A stretch of DNA of 64,000 nt from Tenebrionibacter intestinalis (GCF_016632365.1 NZ_JAEPBH010000003.1:62405-126404), one strand, 5' to 3'; positions 36,767 through 48,429 are shown, numbered from the stretch's first letter. Program-made: numbers and translations. Notes: generated by a model not told the origin, from the letters alone.

Positions 36767-37639
36767 ATGCATATCACTTTGCGCCAGCTTGCGGTTTTTG
36801 CTGAAGTGCTGAAAAAGGGGTCCACTACCCAGGCGTCGCCAGTACTGGCGCTGTCGCAATCGGCGGTAAGCGCTGCGCTGGCTGACCTGGAAAATCAGCT
36901 CGGCGTGCAGCTTTTTGATCGCGTCGGCAAACGGCTGGTGGTAAATGAACACGGCAGGCTGCTTTATCCACGGGCGGTGGCGCTACTGGAGCAGGCGGGG
37001 GAAATTGAACAGTTGTTTTGCGATAATAACGGCGCGGTTCGCGTTTATGCCAGCAGCACTGTCGGAAACTATATTCTGCCTGAGGTTATTGCCCATTATC
37101 GCCGTGATTTTCCCGCTCTGCCGCTGGAGTTGAGCGTGGGCAACAGCCAGGAGGTGATCAACGCGGTCATGGACTTTCGCGTGGATATTGGCCTGATTGA
37201 AGGGCCGTGCCATAACGTAGCTATCATTACTGAACCCTGGCTTGAAGATGAACTGGTGGTATTTGCCGCGCCCGGCGCTGCGCTGCTTAACGTACCGGTG
37301 ACGCTGGAAACCCTCGCCGCTGCGCCGTGGATTTTGCGTGAGCGGGGTTCCGGCACCCGTGAAATTGTCGATTATCTGCTGTTGGCCCGGCTGCCGCGAT
37401 TGCGCCTGGCGATGGAGTTGGGAAACTCAGAAGCGATTAAACACGCGGTGCGTCACGGGCTTGGGGTGAGTTGTCTGTCGCGTCGGGTTATTGCCGAACA
37501 GTTACAAAGCGGTTCGCTGGTGGAGGTGCCCGTGCCGCTGGCGCGCCTGACGCGCACGCTGTACCGAATCCACCATTGCCAGAAGCATCTCTCCTGCGCG
37601 CTGCTGCGCTTTTTACGCTACTGTGAAGCGCAGCCGTAG
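36767..37639 (+). CDS. yeiE: LysR-type regulator YeiE
   Basis: 290-residue LysR-family transcription regulator. The N-terminal winged helix is [20 protein letters not shown] with recognition part [14 protein letters not shown]; the C-terminal co-inducer domain has two lobes ([32 protein letters not shown]). In related bacteria YeiE has been connected to sulfite and iron responses and to lysP control. It sits directly upstream of lysP in the same direction, as in E. coli. Confidence 0.94.
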   Translation: MHITLRQLAVFAEVLKKGSTTQASPVLALSQSAVSAALADLENQLGVQLFDRVGKRLVVNEHGRLLYPRAVALLEQAGEIEQLFCDNNGAVRVYASSTVGNYILPEVIAHYRRDFPALPLELSVGNSQEVINAVMDFRVDIGLIEGPCHNVAIITEPWLEDELVVFAAPGAALLNVPVTLETLAAAPWILRERGSGTREIVDYLLLARLPRLRLAMELGNSEAIKHAVRHGLGVSCLSRRVIAEQLQSGSLVEVPVPLARLTRTLYRIHHCQKHLSCALLRFLRYCEAQP

Positions 37640-37820
37640 CCCCGTGCGCCGTTTTTGTTAACGCAGGGTAGGTTTTTTTCAGCTTCACTCGCGGTTTGCG
37701 GTGTTGCTTATAATTGCCTGGCGATCATGAAGCTCTCTTATAACCGTGCTTTTCAGGCGAGTGGCTGCCTGCGTTTCTGCTACAATCGCGCCTCATTTTT
37801 TGGATAAGCAGCATTTTTAT

Positions 37821-39290
37821 ATGGTTTCTCAAAATAACAACACAGCATCCTCCGGGCTGCGCCGTGAACTGAAGGCGCGCCATCTGACGATGATCGCCAT
37901 CGGCGGTTCTATCGGCACCGGGCTTTTCGTTGCCTCCGGCGCAACTATTTCTCAGGCAGGCCCCGGCGGCGCGTTGTTTTCCTATATTATTATCGGCCTG
38001 ATGGTTTATTTCCTGATGACAAGCCTGGGCGAACTGGCGGCTTATATGCCGGTTTCCGGTTCGTTTGCCACATATGGGCAGAATTATGTAGAAGAGGGAT
38101 TCGGCTTCGCACTGGGCTGGAACTACTGGTATAACTGGGCGGTCACGATTGCCGTTGACCTGGTGGCTGCGCAACTGGTGATGACTTACTGGTTTCCGGA
38201 CGCGCCAGGCTGGATCTGGAGCGCGCTTTTCCTGTGTATTATGTTCCTGCTCAATTATATTTCGGTAAAAGGCTTCGGCGAGGCGGAATACTGGTTCTCC
38301 CTGATTAAAGTGGCGACCGTCGTTATCTTTATTATTACCGGCCTGCTGATGATTATGGGTATCTTTAAAGGCAGCCAGCCGGCGGGCTGGAGCAACTGGT
38401 CGGTGGGCGACGCGCCCTTTGCAGGCGGCTTCTCCGCGATGATAGGCGTGGCGATGATCGTCGGTTTTTCGTTCCAGGGCACTGAGCTTATCGGTATTGC
38501 CGCAGGCGAATCCGCCGATCCGGCGAAGAATATTCCCCGCGCGGTGCGGCAGGTGTTCTGGCGCATCCTGCTGTTTTATATCTTTGCGATTCTGATTATT
38601 AGCCTGATTATTCCGTATACCGATCCGAGCCTGCTGCGTAATGATGTTAAAGATATTAGCGTCAGCCCGTTTACCCTTGTGTTTGAACATGCAGGCCTGT
38701 TATCGGCGGCGGCAGTGATGAACGCCGTTATTCTTACGGCGGTGCTGTCAGCGGGTAATTCCGGCATGTATGCTTCCACGCGTATGCTCTATACGCTGGC
38801 GTGTGACGGTAAAGCGCCGCGTATTTTCTCGAAGCTGTCCAAAGGCGGCGTGCCGCGCAACGCGCTGTATGCCACAACGGTTGTCGCAGCGCTGTGTTTT
38901 CTGACTTCGATGTTCGGCAACCAGACGGTTTACCTGTGGCTGCTTAATACTTCCGGGATGACCGGTTTTATCGCCTGGCTGGGTATTGCTATCAGTCATT
39001 ACCGTTTTCGCCGCGGCTATGTGTTGCAGGGCAACGATATCAGTAATCTGCCGTATCGTTCAGGCTTCTTCCCGGTTGGTCCCATTTTCGCTTTCGTGCT
39101 GTGCCTTATTATTACGCTGGGCCAGAATTATGAAGCATTCCTGGCTGACCGTATCGACTGGGTAGGCGTGTGTGCAACCTATATCGGCATTCCGCTGTTC
39201 CTGGCTATCTGGTTTGGCTACAAAATCGTTAAAGGTTCGCGTTTTGTGCGCTATAGCGAAATGACGTTCCCCGAACATATGCAGAAATAG
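37821..39290 (+). CDS. lysP: Lysine-specific permease LysP
   Basis: Amino-acid/proton symporter (APC family) for lysine. It is also the co-sensor that inhibits CadC when lysine is absent. The start is at 37821 (MVSQNNNTASSGLRRELKAR), giving 489 residues as in E. coli; the frame is open further upstream without similarity. Twelve helices are present. The APC signature is RHLTMIAIGGSIGTGLFVASG region (quoted in part: IGGSIGTGLFVASG), and GFSFQGTELIGIAAGE is conserved. A strong terminator follows. Confidence 0.97.
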   Translation: MVSQNNNTASSGLRRELKARHLTMIAIGGSIGTGLFVASGATISQAGPGGALFSYIIIGLMVYFLMTSLGELAAYMPVSGSFATYGQNYVEEGFGFALGWNYWYNWAVTIAVDLVAAQLVMTYWFPDAPGWIWSALFLCIMFLLNYISVKGFGEAEYWFSLIKVATVVIFIITGLLMIMGIFKGSQPAGWSNWSVGDAPFAGGFSAMIGVAMIVGFSFQGTELIGIAAGESADPAKNIPRAVRQVFWRILLFYIFAILIISLIIPYTDPSLLRNDVKDISVSPFTLVFEHAGLLSAAAVMNAVILTAVLSAGNSGMYASTRMLYTLACDGKAPRIFSKLSKGGVPRNALYATTVVAALCFLTSMFGNQTVYLWLLNTSGMTGFIAWLGIAISHYRFRRGYVLQGNDISNLPYRSGFFPVGPIFAFVLCLIITLGQNYEAFLADRIDWVGVCATYIGIPLFLAIWFGYKIVKGSRFVRYSEMTFPEHMQK

Positions 39291-39326
39291 TTGCCGGGCC
39301 GTGAATATGGCTTAGCTGACGCGCTT

Positions 39327-39366
39327 GCGGCCCCGGTAAAGGCGACTTTTCCGGGGCCGTTTTTTA
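39327..39366 (+). terminator. lysP terminator
   Basis: CGGCCCCGG pairs with CCGGGGCCG around a 14-base loop and is followed by TTTTTTAT. Confidence 0.85.
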
Positions 39367-39450
39367 TCCCTGCATTCCTTCCCGCCGCGTATTTTTACTC
39401 AAAAGTTGGCCACTGCGCTGCGCAAAATTACTTTTATATATCAATTTGAT

Positions 39451-39465
39451 TGATAACCATTATCA
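39451..39465 (+). promoter_or_regulatory. Fur box upstream of cirA
   Basis: TGATAACCATTATCA matches the 7-1-7 Fur core TGATAATNATTATCA at 14 of 15 positions. It lies 267 bases before the cirA start. Repression by Fe-Fur is expected. Confidence 0.85.
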
Positions 39466-39543
39466 TTTGCTTTATCGTTTGCACAAATTGATCAAACAGG
39501 AAACTCAGCGCGCCAGGAGGCCAACTATTCCTCACTTATCTTT

Positions 39544-39579
39544 ACACGCCCTGCGGCAGTATGCAGCCGCAGGGCGTGT
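39544..39579 (+). promoter_or_regulatory. Perfect 14-bp-stem hairpin in the cirA leader
   Basis: ACACGCCCTGCGGC (39544-39557) is exactly complementary to GCCGCAGGGCGTGT (39566-39579) around an 8-base loop. It lies between the Fur box and the cirA start, so it should be transcribed as part of a long leader. No T-run follows. A leader roadblock, RNA-stability element or target of regulation are all possible. Confidence 0.55.
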
Positions 39580-39731
39580 GAAATTGCTGTTCGCCTGTGC
39601 CGGCAGGGCCGGGAGACGGCGGTGATAAGGGGGGATGTTCCGCTGTATAAAACGCAACCTCCGCCAATGTCGCGATCGGTGCATCTGCTGTGTGGGCAGT
39701 ATTTCATTTTGTTATCTCATGGAGAATTGGA

Positions 39732-41720
39732 ATGTTTAGGTTAAATTCTGTGGTCCGGGGAGGGCTGTGCCTGTCGGCGTTATCTCTGAGTCTGCCGGCG
39801 GCTGCGGCAGTTAACGATGCCGGGCGTCATGGTAAAGAGGACGTCATGGTGGTCACCGCTTCCGCGGTTGAACAAAACCTGAAGGATGCGCCTGCCAGCA
39901 TTAGCGTTATCACCGCTGAAGATTTGCAACGCCGTCCGGTACAGAACCTCAAAGATGTGCTCAAAGATGTGCCGGGTATTCAGTTGACCAACGAGGGCGA
40001 TAACCGCCAGGGCGTAAGTATTCGTGGTTTGAGTAGCGGCTATACCCTGATTCTGGTGGACGGTAAACGCGTTAGTTCGCGTAACGCGCTGTTTCGCCAT
40101 AATGATTTCGATCTGAACTGGGTGCCGGTTGACGCCATTGAGCGTATTGAAGTCGTTCGCGGGCCGATGTCCTCGCTTTACGGTTCCGACGCGTTGGGCG
40201 GCGTGGTCAATATTATTACCCGCAAGGTTGGGCGCGCCTGGCACGGCACGCTGAGCGCTGATACCACCGTGCAGGAGCATCGTGATCGCGGCGACAGCTA
40301 TAACGGCAACTTTTTTGTCTCCGGCCCGCTGGTTGACGATCTGCTTGGCATGAAGGCCTACGGCGGCCTGGGTAAGCGGGAAAAAGACGCTCAGCAGCCT
40401 TCTGCCGCCAGCGCCAGCGGCCAGTCGCCGCGCATTGAGGGATATACCTCACGCAACGGTAACGTTGAGTTTACGCTGACCCCCACGCAGAGCCAGGATA
40501 TCGCCCTGGCCTACGGTTTTGACCGCCAGGATCGCGAGTCTGACTCGCTGGATAAAAACCGCATGGACAGGCAGAACTATTCGCTGTCACACAACGGGCG
40601 CTGGGATTTTGGCACCACAGAGCTTCGTTTTTACGGCGATAAAACCGATAACCGCAACCCCGGCAACCGCAAGGCTATCGTTTCGCGCAATAATACGGTC
40701 GATGGCAAGGTGGGATTGGCGCTTAGTGAATACAACCAGGTGCTGACCTTCGGCGGTGAGTGGCGTAACGACAGGCTAAGCGATCCGGTTAATATTACCG
40801 GCGGTACCAGCAGCAAAACGTCGGCTAATCAATATGCGCTGTTTGTGGAAGATGAATGGCGCATTTTTGATCCGCTGGCGCTGACCGCCGGACTGCGTAT
40901 GGACGATCATGAAACCTATGGCGAGCACTGGAGCCCGCGCGCGTATCTGGTTTATAACGCCACCGACACGCTGACGTTAAAGGGCGGCTGGGCTACTGCG
41001 TTTAAAGCGCCGTCATTGCTGCAACTGAGCCCGGACTGGCAGAGCAACTCCTGTCGCGGCGCCTGTAAAATTGTCGGCAGCCCGGATTTAAAACCGGAAA
41101 CCAGCGAAAGTTTTGAGGTGGGTCTGTACTATGCGGGCGATGAGGGCTGGCTGGATGGCGTAACCGCAAGCGTCACCGCCTATCAGAACAATATCGACGA
41201 CATGATTAATATCAATCGCACCGCTAACGCCGGGCTGGCGCCAGGCTATCCTAATTTCGTCGGCATTATTGATGGTAAACCGACTTTCCATTATTACAAT
41301 GTGGATAAAGCGCGTATTCGCGGTGTGGAAACTGAGCTGAAGGTGCCGTTTGACGAGCAGTGGAAACTGACGCTGAACTACACCTATACCGACGGGCGTA
41401 ATCTGAGCAACGGCGGCAATAAACCTCTGGAGGATTTACCGTTCCATAACGCGCACGCCACGCTGGACTGGCTGGCGTTTGCCGACTGGACGTTCTATGT
41501 ACAGGCCGACTACACCGGCGAGCGGCGCACCACTACCAGCGGCAACCCAACGCCAGGCGGTTATACCGTGTGGAACACGGGAGCGGCCTGGCAGGCGACA
41601 AAAGCGCTGAAGCTGCGCGCTGGCGTACTGAATCTGGGGGATAAAGACCTCAACCGGGATGACTACAGCTATAACGAAGACGGGCGTCGCTATTTTATCG
41701 CGGCAGACTATCGTTTTTAA
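39732..41720 (+). CDS. cirA: Catecholate siderophore/colicin I receptor CirA
   Basis: TonB-dependent outer-membrane receptor for dihydroxybenzoyl-serine and related catecholates, and for colicin I and microcins. It has 662 residues. The start is at 39732 ([15 protein letters not shown]) with GGAGAATTGG upstream; the signal peptide ends near AAAAV. The TonB box DVMVVTAS is followed by the plug ([49 protein letters not shown]) and the barrel, which ends in YFIAADYRF. The disulfide loop [12 protein letters not shown] is conserved. Confidence 0.97.
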   Translation: MFRLNSVVRGGLCLSALSLSLPAAAAVNDAGRHGKEDVMVVTASAVEQNLKDAPASISVITAEDLQRRPVQNLKDVLKDVPGIQLTNEGDNRQGVSIRGLSSGYTLILVDGKRVSSRNALFRHNDFDLNWVPVDAIERIEVVRGPMSSLYGSDALGGVVNIITRKVGRAWHGTLSADTTVQEHRDRGDSYNGNFFVSGPLVDDLLGMKAYGGLGKREKDAQQPSAASASGQSPRIEGYTSRNGNVEFTLTPTQSQDIALAYGFDRQDRESDSLDKNRMDRQNYSLSHNGRWDFGTTELRFYGDKTDNRNPGNRKAIVSRNNTVDGKVGLALSEYNQVLTFGGEWRNDRLSDPVNITGGTSSKTSANQYALFVEDEWRIFDPLALTAGLRMDDHETYGEHWSPRAYLVYNATDTLTLKGGWATAFKAPSLLQLSPDWQSNSCRGACKIVGSPDLKPETSESFEVGLYYAGDEGWLDGVTASVTAYQNNIDDMININRTANAGLAPGYPNFVGIIDGKPTFHYYNVDKARIRGVETELKVPFDEQWKLTLNYTYTDGRNLSNGGNKPLEDLPFHNAHATLDWLAFADWTFYVQADYTGERRTTTSGNPTPGGYTVWNTGAAWQATKALKLRAGVLNLGDKDLNRDDYSYNEDGRRYFIAADYRF

Positions 41721-41760
41721 CAGGTTATCCGGGCGTAAGCCGCCCTGTACGGTTAGCAAG

Positions 41761-41790
41761 CCCCATGCTTTTTGCATGGGGTTCTTCGTT
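41761..41790 (+). terminator. cirA terminator
   Basis: CCCCATGC (41761-41768) pairs with GCATGGGG (41774-41781) around five T, followed by TTCTTCGTTT. Confidence 0.8.
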
Positions 41791-42301
41791 TGGCGCCAAA
41801 GCGGGCAAGGCGTGGTTTCGCCTGCTTTAGCGCGATCGGCTAAAATGCAAACTTTTGATTTTACTGATTTATTTTTCAGTTGTCACGGGCCAGAATCGTT
41901 TGTCCCGGCGTTTGGGAGAGCAGAGCGCTTTGTGTGGAGGCGGCTTTTATTATCTGCGCGGGTTTACGTAAATAATCTTCCATCTATTACATCCTGTTGC
42001 GGGCCTGGCCGCGCCGTTATTTCCGGGAGCCGCGTATTGCGTTAAGCGCGTGTCGATGCGCTCAGCTTTCGGGTATTATCGCCCTGTGGTACATCCTGTG
42101 GGGTAAATGTCCTGCCAGGGCCTTCAGGCTGGCGTGAATGTATCAGACCGGGCGCCGCAATAGTCGGTTGTTGCGGCCATAGCCTGCTCCTGCCCGGCCG
42201 GCGTAAAAAGCCATTCGGGCAAATAACCGCAGTGAGACGTTGCGCGGACAGTGAAATAGCCGCAGCGGACCCATGTGTATTTAGTATTACTGGAGTTAAC
42301 A
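41791..42301. other. cirA-yicL intergenic region, no gene recognised
   Basis: About 510 bases. A minus-strand frame that starts inside yicL runs into this region, but its part here has no start signal or known domain. The last 20 bases contain TACTGGAG, the ribosome-binding site of yicL. Nothing else stands out. Confidence 0.4.
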
Positions 42302-43243
42302 ATGGGGCAGACTAAAAAGGGTATTTTGTTTGTGCTGCTGGCGGCGGTGCTCTGGGGTAGCTCCGGCGTGGCGGCCCAGTATATTATGGAAAACAGCCGT
42401 GCCTCGGCACAGTGGCTGACGATGGTGCGGCTGTTATTCTCCGGCCTGATTTTATTAACGCTCTCATTTATGCAGGGTGAGCGCGTGTTTCGCATCTTTA
42501 CTGCCTGGCGGGATATTCGCCGCCTGCTGCTGTTTACCTTTTTTGGCGCGCTGCTGGTGCAGCTCACTTTTCTTTTGACCATTCAGAATTCTAATGCCGC
42601 CACCGCGACGGTATTGCAGTTTCTGTCGCCGTCTATCATCGTGGCCTGGTTTGCGCTGGTGCGAAAGAAACGCGCCGGCCCGTTTGTTTTTGCCGCTATT
42701 ATGACCTCGTTGGCCGGAACGTTTCTGCTGGTTACCCACGCTAACCCCACCTCGCTAACGATTTCCGGCGCAGCGCTGTTCTGGGGGATAGCTTCTGCGT
42801 TCTGCGCTGCGTTTTATACGACTTACTCATCGGGGCTGATAGCCTGCTACGGCACACTGCCGGTGGTGGGCTGGAGTATGCTGCTCGGCGGCCTGACGCT
42901 CACGCCGTTTTATGGCGTAAGCCGTATTGAGCTTGTCAACAGCGGCAGCGTGCTGCTTGCGTTTTTCTATTTAGTGGTAGTCGGTACGGCGATTACTTTT
43001 AGCCTCTATCTCAAAGGCGCTCAGGTCATAGGCGGGTCGCGCGCCAGTATACTGAGCTGCGCTGAACCGCTTAGCAGCGCGCTGCTTTCACTGCTGTTGC
43101 TGGGCGTGACGTTTACCCTGCCAGACTGGCTTGGCACGTTGCTTATCGTATTTTCGGTAATACTGATTGCGCTTGATTCGCGCCGGCGTCACGTCAATGG
43201 CCGGGAGGGCGTGCCGTGCGTTGACGGCGGCGCGCAAGACTAA
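42302..43243 (+). CDS. yicL: EamA-family (DMT) transporter, YicL-like
   Basis: 313-residue inner-membrane protein with ten predicted helices in two EamA repeats. It closely follows E. coli Yic[54 protein letters not shown] and [21 protein letters not shown] start it at 42302 (MGQTKKG) after TGGAG. The substrate is unknown. In E. coli yicL lies at a distant locus, so its place between cirA and yeiG reflects rearrangement or transfer. Its stop overlaps the yeiG stop on the other strand. Confidence 0.88.
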   Translation: MGQTKKGILFVLLAAVLWGSSGVAAQYIMENSRASAQWLTMVRLLFSGLILLTLSFMQGERVFRIFTAWRDIRRLLLFTFFGALLVQLTFLLTIQNSNAATATVLQFLSPSIIVAWFALVRKKRAGPFVFAAIMTSLAGTFLLVTHANPTSLTISGAALFWGIASAFCAAFYTTYSSGLIACYGTLPVVGWSMLLGGLTLTPFYGVSRIELVNSGSVLLAFFYLVVVGTAITFSLYLKGAQVIGGSRASILSCAEPLSSALLSLLLLGVTFTLPDWLGTLLIVFSVILIALDSRRRHVNGREGVPCVDGGAQD

Positions 43244-44076
43244 TTAAACAGGTAGCCTGCGTGAAAGCGCAGGTGATCCTCAATGAAGCTGGCGATGAAG
43301 TAATAACTGTGGTCATAGCCGTGCTGAATACGCAGCTCCAGCGGCCAGTCCCGGCTACGCGCCGCTTCGGCAAAGCGCGCAGGCTGTAGCTGCACGGCGA
43401 GGAAAGCGTCGGCGTCGCCCTGGTCAATCAACATCGGCAGCTTTGCGCTATCCGGGGCCCGAAGCAGCAGTTCACAGCTATCCCAGGCATGCCACGACGC
43501 TTTATCCGCGCCAAGATAAGCGCTGAACGCCTTCTCGCCCCACGGCGTCTGAGAGGGGTTTACTATAGGCGCAAAGGCGGAGGCTGAGCAGTAGCGCCCG
43601 GGATTTTTCAGCGCCATCAGTAGTGCGCCATGCCCGCCCATAGAGTGACCGCAGAGGGCGTTTTTTGCGCCCACGGGGAAATGCCGCGCCACCAGCGTGG
43701 GCAGCTCATCGCGCAGGTAATCATACATGCGGTAGTGCGCAGCCCAGGGCTGCCGGGTGGCGTTAAGGTAAAAGCCTGCGCCCTGACCCAAATCCCAGGC
43801 GTTGTCGTCGGCTACCGCTTCGCCGCGTGGGCTGGTGTCTGGCATGACCAGCGCGATGCCCAGTTCGCTCGCAAGGCGTTGCGCGCCGGATTTAGCGGCG
43901 AAATTTTCATCGTTGCAGGTCAGGCCTGAAAACCACCACAGTACCGGTGGGGCGTTTTCCTCGTGTGCGGGCGGCAGGTAGATGCTGAATGTCATCATAC
44001 AATCCAGCGCCGTCGAGCTGTGCCGCCAGCGCTGCTGCAGCCCGCCAAAACAGCGGTGTTCTTCGATCTTTTCCAT
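43240..44076 (-). CDS. yeiG: S-formylglutathione hydrolase YeiG
   Basis: 278-residue esterase D-family hydrolase that releases formate from S-formylglutathione in formaldehyde detoxification. The catalytic Ser is in [15 protein letters not shown], Asp in [11 protein letters not shown] and His in [12 protein letters not shown]. The N-terminus [15 protein letters not shown] is typical of the family. It is divergent from folE and convergent with yicL. Confidence 0.95.
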   Translation of the reverse strand: MEKIEEHRCFGGLQQRWRHSSTALDCMMTFSIYLPPAHEENAPPVLWWFSGLTCNDENFAAKSGAQRLASELGIALVMPDTSPRGEAVADDNAWDLGQGAGFYLNATRQPWAAHYRMYDYLRDELPTLVARHFPVGAKNALCGHSMGGHGALLMALKNPGRYCSASAFAPIVNPSQTPWGEKAFSAYLGADKASWHAWDSCELLLRAPDSAKLPMLIDQGDADAFLAVQLQPARFAEAARSRDWPLELRIQHGYDHSYYFIASFIEDHLRFHAGYLFN

Positions 44077-44330
44077 TTTGCTTCCTTATTCACCGGAGGT
44101 TGCCGCATGATAGCAGCGTGGCGCAAAATTTCACCGTCGATGACGCAGTTTCACTTTCTTACGCCCGGCGTTTGAGGCACGCTTTCCTGACCTTCGCGTT
44201 CGCGCAGGAGTCGGGGAAATTTCAGTAATTATCGCCGCTGGCTCTGGATTCTGCGCGTTTGCTGCCGCACAATGAGCGCTTACTTTGCCCCCATGCAGGG
44301 CAAAGAACGCCACACCTGCAGGAGAGAAAA

Positions 44331-44999
44331 ATGTCGTCACTCAGTAAAGAAGCAGCCCTGGTTCATGAGGCGCTGGTTGCGCGCGGTCTTGAAACGCCGC
44401 TGCGCCCGCCGCTTATTGAAATGGATAATGAAACCCGCAAGCATCGCATTGCCGCCCATATGACGGAAATTATGCAACTGCTGAATCTCGATCTGAACGA
44501 CGATAGCCTGATGGAGACGCCGCACCGCATTGCGAAAATGTACGTTGACGAAATCTTCTCCGGCCTTGATTACGGCAACTTTCCTAAAATCACCGTCATT
44601 GAGAACAAAATGAAGGTGGACGAAATGGTGACGGTGCGCGATATCACGCTGACCAGCACCTGTGAGCACCATTTCGTCACTATCGACGGAAAGGCTACCG
44701 TGGCGTATATCCCGAAAGATTCAGTCATAGGGCTGTCAAAAATCAACCGGATTGTGCAGTTTTTCGCCAGCCGTCCGCAGGTGCAGGAGCGGCTGACACA
44801 GCAGATACTCATTGCGCTGCAAACGCTGCTTGGCACCAATAATGTGGCGGTTTCAATTGATGCTGTTCATTATTGCGTGAAGGCGCGCGGGATTCGCGAT
44901 GCCACCAGCGCCACTACTACCACTTCGCTGGGCGGCCTGTTCAAATCAAGCCAGAATACGCGCCAGGAGTTTTTGCGCGCCGTTCGCCACCACAGTTAA
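44331..44999 (+). CDS. folE: GTP cyclohydrolase I FolE
   Basis: First enzyme of tetrahydrofolate synthesis, converting GTP to dihydroneopterin triphosphate; a homodecamer. It has 222 residues from [10 protein letters not shown] (44331) with CAGGAGAG upstream. The zinc ligands are in TSTCEHHF and HYCVKARG. Conserved segments [12 protein letters not shown] and [13 protein letters not shown] are present. yeiB follows by 21 bases, as in E. coli. Confidence 0.98.
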   Translation: MSSLSKEAALVHEALVARGLETPLRPPLIEMDNETRKHRIAAHMTEIMQLLNLDLNDDSLMETPHRIAKMYVDEIFSGLDYGNFPKITVIENKMKVDEMVTVRDITLTSTCEHHFVTIDGKATVAYIPKDSVIGLSKINRIVQFFASRPQVQERLTQQILIALQTLLGTNNVAVSIDAVHYCVKARGIRDATSATTTTSLGGLFKSSQNTRQEFLRAVRHHS

Positions 45000-45020
45000 A
45001 CCACCGTTGGGCAGGAGCGC

Positions 45021-46154
45021 ATGGAGAGAAACGTTACACTGGATTTTATTCGCGGTACTGCGATTCTCGGTATCCTGCTTTTAAATATTTTCGCCTTCGG
45101 CCTGCCGAAGGCGGCTTACCTCAATCCTGCCTGGTATGGGAGCCCCACGCTGCGTGACGCCTTAACCTGGGCGTTGCTTGACCTGGTTGCGCAGGTTAAA
45201 TTCCTCACCCTCTTTGCGCTGCTGTTCGGCGCAGGCCTGCAAATGCTGCTTAAGCGCGGAAAACGCTGGATTCAGGTGCGCCTGAGCCTGCTGGCGCTGT
45301 TGGGTTTTTTGCATGCGCTGCTGCTGTGGGAGGGCGATATCCTGCTGGCCTATGGGCTGGTGGGCCTGATTTGCTGGCGCATGGTGCGCGATGCTCACGA
45401 TATTAAACAGCTCTTTAATACCGGCGTGCTGCTGTATCTTGTGGGCGTCGGTATGCTGGTGTTGCTGGGGCTGATTCAGGGTGACGGCACCAGCCGCGCC
45501 TGGACGCCGGATGCCTCTGAGGTTCAACTTGAGCAGCTCTGGCGGCATGGCGGCGGAGCTGCGGCAATGCAGGCGCGGTTGTCCATGCTCGCTGATAGCC
45601 TTATGGCGCTGGGGGTGCAGTACGGCTGGCAGCTAGCGGGTATGATGCTGCTTGGCGCGGCGCTGATGCGCAGCGGCTGGCTACAGGGGCGTTACAGCCA
45701 GCGTCACTACCGGCGCAGCGGCTGGCTGTTGGTGGCGTTGGGTTTCGCCATTAATCTTCCCGCTGTCGCCGCCCAGTGGTGGTTGCAATGGGACTATCGC
45801 TGGTGCGCATTTTTGCTCCAGGCGCCGCGTGAGGTGAGCGCGCCGTTCCAGGCGACAGGCTACGCGGCGCTGGCGTTCGGTTACTGGCCGGCGCTGGCGC
45901 GTCTGAGGCTGGCAACCGCAGTAGTCTGCGTAGGCCGCATGGCGCTGACGAATTATTTGCTGCAAACGCTTATCTGCACCACGCTGTTCTGGCGTATCGG
46001 TCTGTTTATGCAGTACGACCGCCCGACGCTGTTGATCTTTGTCCCCGTTGTGTGGACGATAAACCTCCTTTTTTCCACGCTGTGGCTCAGGCGGTTTCGC
46101 CAGGGGCCGGTGGAATGGCTGTGGCGCCGCCTGACGTCGCGTTTTGTTTTGTAA
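45021..46154 (+). CDS. yeiB: Membrane protein YeiB (DUF418)
   Basis: 377-residue integral membrane protein, with DUF418 in the C-terminal part, about eight residues shorter than the E. coli protein. Family segments are VTLDFIRGTAILGILLLNIF, LLFGAGLQMLLKRG, GDILLAYGLVGLI and the C-terminal GRMALTNYLLQTLICT. The function is unknown. It is probably co-transcribed with folE. The galS-mgl genes that follow in E. coli are absent. Confidence 0.93.
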   Translation: MERNVTLDFIRGTAILGILLLNIFAFGLPKAAYLNPAWYGSPTLRDALTWALLDLVAQVKFLTLFALLFGAGLQMLLKRGKRWIQVRLSLLALLGFLHALLLWEGDILLAYGLVGLICWRMVRDAHDIKQLFNTGVLLYLVGVGMLVLLGLIQGDGTSRAWTPDASEVQLEQLWRHGGGAAAMQARLSMLADSLMALGVQYGWQLAGMMLLGAALMRSGWLQGRYSQRHYRRSGWLLVALGFAINLPAVAAQWWLQWDYRWCAFLLQAPREVSAPFQATGYAALAFGYWPALARLRLATAVVCVGRMALTNYLLQTLICTTLFWRIGLFMQYDRPTLLIFVPVVWTINLLFSTLWLRRFRQGPVEWLWRRLTSRFVL

Positions 46155-46601
46155 TGTGATACTCCCGATTTAAATTGCATCCGTTCACACTGTTGCTGTG
46201 GCCGTTTTCATCGGCGCTATGCGTTTTACGCGGCCTTGCGGCTCACGGCCAGAATAGCCGCCTTATGCGGGGTGGCGCGAGATGGGCGCAACCGGCAGCG
46301 GGGGATTGTAGATGGCCTCGTGCGTGAGGTTGCATAATCGGCAAGCGTATTGTTTAGCTTTAGCGCGGTGAGCGGGATAATTATCTTTACGGTTGTTAAC
46401 TATGGCCCGATCGCTATCGCTGTGAAACTTCAGCAGAGGGCAGTGGGGCAGTTGACGGCAGGTAAAGCGCGTTAACGCAAATTATGTTAATAATGGCGTA
46501 TCGGCACAGCCTTCATTAGTTCGAATAGAGAAGTTATTGCTGATTGCATGTGTTTTTGCCCGGGGTAGCGGCACTGGCGTGGTTTACCGGCGTACTGCCT
46601 T
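46155..46601. other. yeiB-sanA intergenic region (galS-mgl-preTA absent)
   Basis: 447 bases at the place where E. coli has galS, mglBAC, preA and preT. I find no recognisable remnant of those genes in any frame and no clear terminator or RNA. Confidence 0.45.
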
Positions 46602-47354
<753 letters not shown>

Positions 47355-47470
47355 TCAGGCTCGGCAATAGAAAAAATTTTCACCCAAGGCTACTTTATCC
47401 ACCGAAGCCACGCAACCGTACGCCGCGTAAATGCGGCAAATTTCGCCGTTTCGCCAGTCAGCCGGCGGCC

Positions 47471-48355
47471 TTAGTTCAGCAGCACGCGATCGATGCTGCG
47501 GCAGTTAAGCGAGCGTAGCACCGCGACGCTCGTTTCCCACTGGGTGAGGGGGGCATCCGGGCGTTCAGCCAGCAGCGCGCGCAAAATATCCTGGCTTTCG
47601 TAGCCGCTCAGGTAGGCCAGATTTAGCGCGGCCTGCAGCGGCGGCAGCGACGGATTATAGGCGGCGTTTTCAGCATAGCTGCCGCTGAAGATTGTACCGT
47701 CTTTCATTTCCAGCGCCATGCCGGACGGCGCGTTACTGTAGGGGGCGTGGCTGCGGTTTGCGGCGGCGATGGCGGCCTGGGTTAGCGTATCGCCCTGTAG
47801 GGTGAAGCGGTGGCATTCTTCATCCAGCAGGCGCGTTTTGATGTTCAAATCGCCCGGGCCAAAGGCATCCGGCAAATAATCGCCAAGCGTGGATGGCGGC
47901 CGGCCGGGCAGGTTGATGAGTAGCCGGGTGCCGCTGTTAAGTTCGTTCATAAACTGACGGCAGTGGCCGCACGGTGTGTAGTTGACAGTAATAGCGGTCA
48001 GTTGTTTTTCGCCGCGTAGCCAGGCATGGCTTACGGCGCTCTGCTCGGCATGAAGCGTTTGCTGGAGCGTGGTGCCGGGGAATTCCATATTCGCGCCGAA
48101 ATAGAGGTTGCCGCTCACGCCACGGGCGATGGCCCCCACCTGAAAACGGGAGATAGACGGGCGGGCGCAGGCGGCGGCAAGCGGGAGCAGGGAAAAGGTA
48201 AGCGTGGCCTCGTCCATACCGGTCTGCTGCCTGAGCGATACCCCTTCTGCGGCGCTTAGCATTGCGGGAAAAGCGTTAACGCTAAGCAACGGGCGCAGCG
48301 CAGCTTGTAGGCTTGCGGGAAGTTGTGCAAAGACGTTCTGAAAACGTGGATGCAT
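47471..48355 (-). CDS. cdd: Cytidine deaminase
   Basis: Dimeric zinc enzyme that deaminates cytidine and deoxycytidine. It has 294 residues from [12 protein letters not shown] (48355) with GAGGCCC upstream. The catalytic zinc domain has His/Glu in [13 protein letters not shown] and Cys ligands in [14 protein letters not shown]. The C-terminal degenerate deaminase domain is present ([15 protein letters not shown]), as in the long enterobacterial form. A CRP-like site upstream suggests CRP/CytR control. Confidence 0.97.
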   Translation of the reverse strand: MHPRFQNVFAQLPASLQAALRPLLSVNAFPAMLSAAEGVSLRQQTGMDEATLTFSLLPLAAACARPSISRFQVGAIARGVSGNLYFGANMEFPGTTLQQTLHAEQSAVSHAWLRGEKQLTAITVNYTPCGHCRQFMNELNSGTRLLINLPGRPPSTLGDYLPDAFGPGDLNIKTRLLDEECHRFTLQGDTLTQAAIAAANRSHAPYSNAPSGMALEMKDGTIFSGSYAENAAYNPSLPPLQAALNLAYLSGYESQDILRALLAERPDAPLTQWETSVAVLRSLNCRSIDRVLLN

Positions 48356-48413
48356 GGCGGGCCTCAAATCGGTTTACGGGAGCACCAATTGACAGTGCGA
48401 ACAGAGCGTAATT

Positions 48414-48429
48414 TGTGATTAATATAACA
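48414..48429 (-). promoter_or_regulatory. CRP-like site upstream of cdd
   Basis: Minus strand TGTTATATTAATCACA fits TGTGA-N6-TCACA with one mismatch. It lies about 60 bases before the cdd start. E. coli cdd is controlled by CRP and CytR. Confidence 0.55.

Noticed and set aside
37725-38690. 321-codon minus-strand frame opposite lysP
   Set aside because: Shadow of the lysP coding sequence; composition is dictated by the codon usage of the opposite strand and there is no start signal.
42124-42582. Minus-strand frame upstream of and within yicL
   Set aside because: Its C-terminal part looks superficially protein-like, but most of it is antisense to yicL and I find no domain or start.
46155-46601. 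Possible galS or mgl remnant downstream of yeiB
   Set aside because: No recognisable similarity in any frame.
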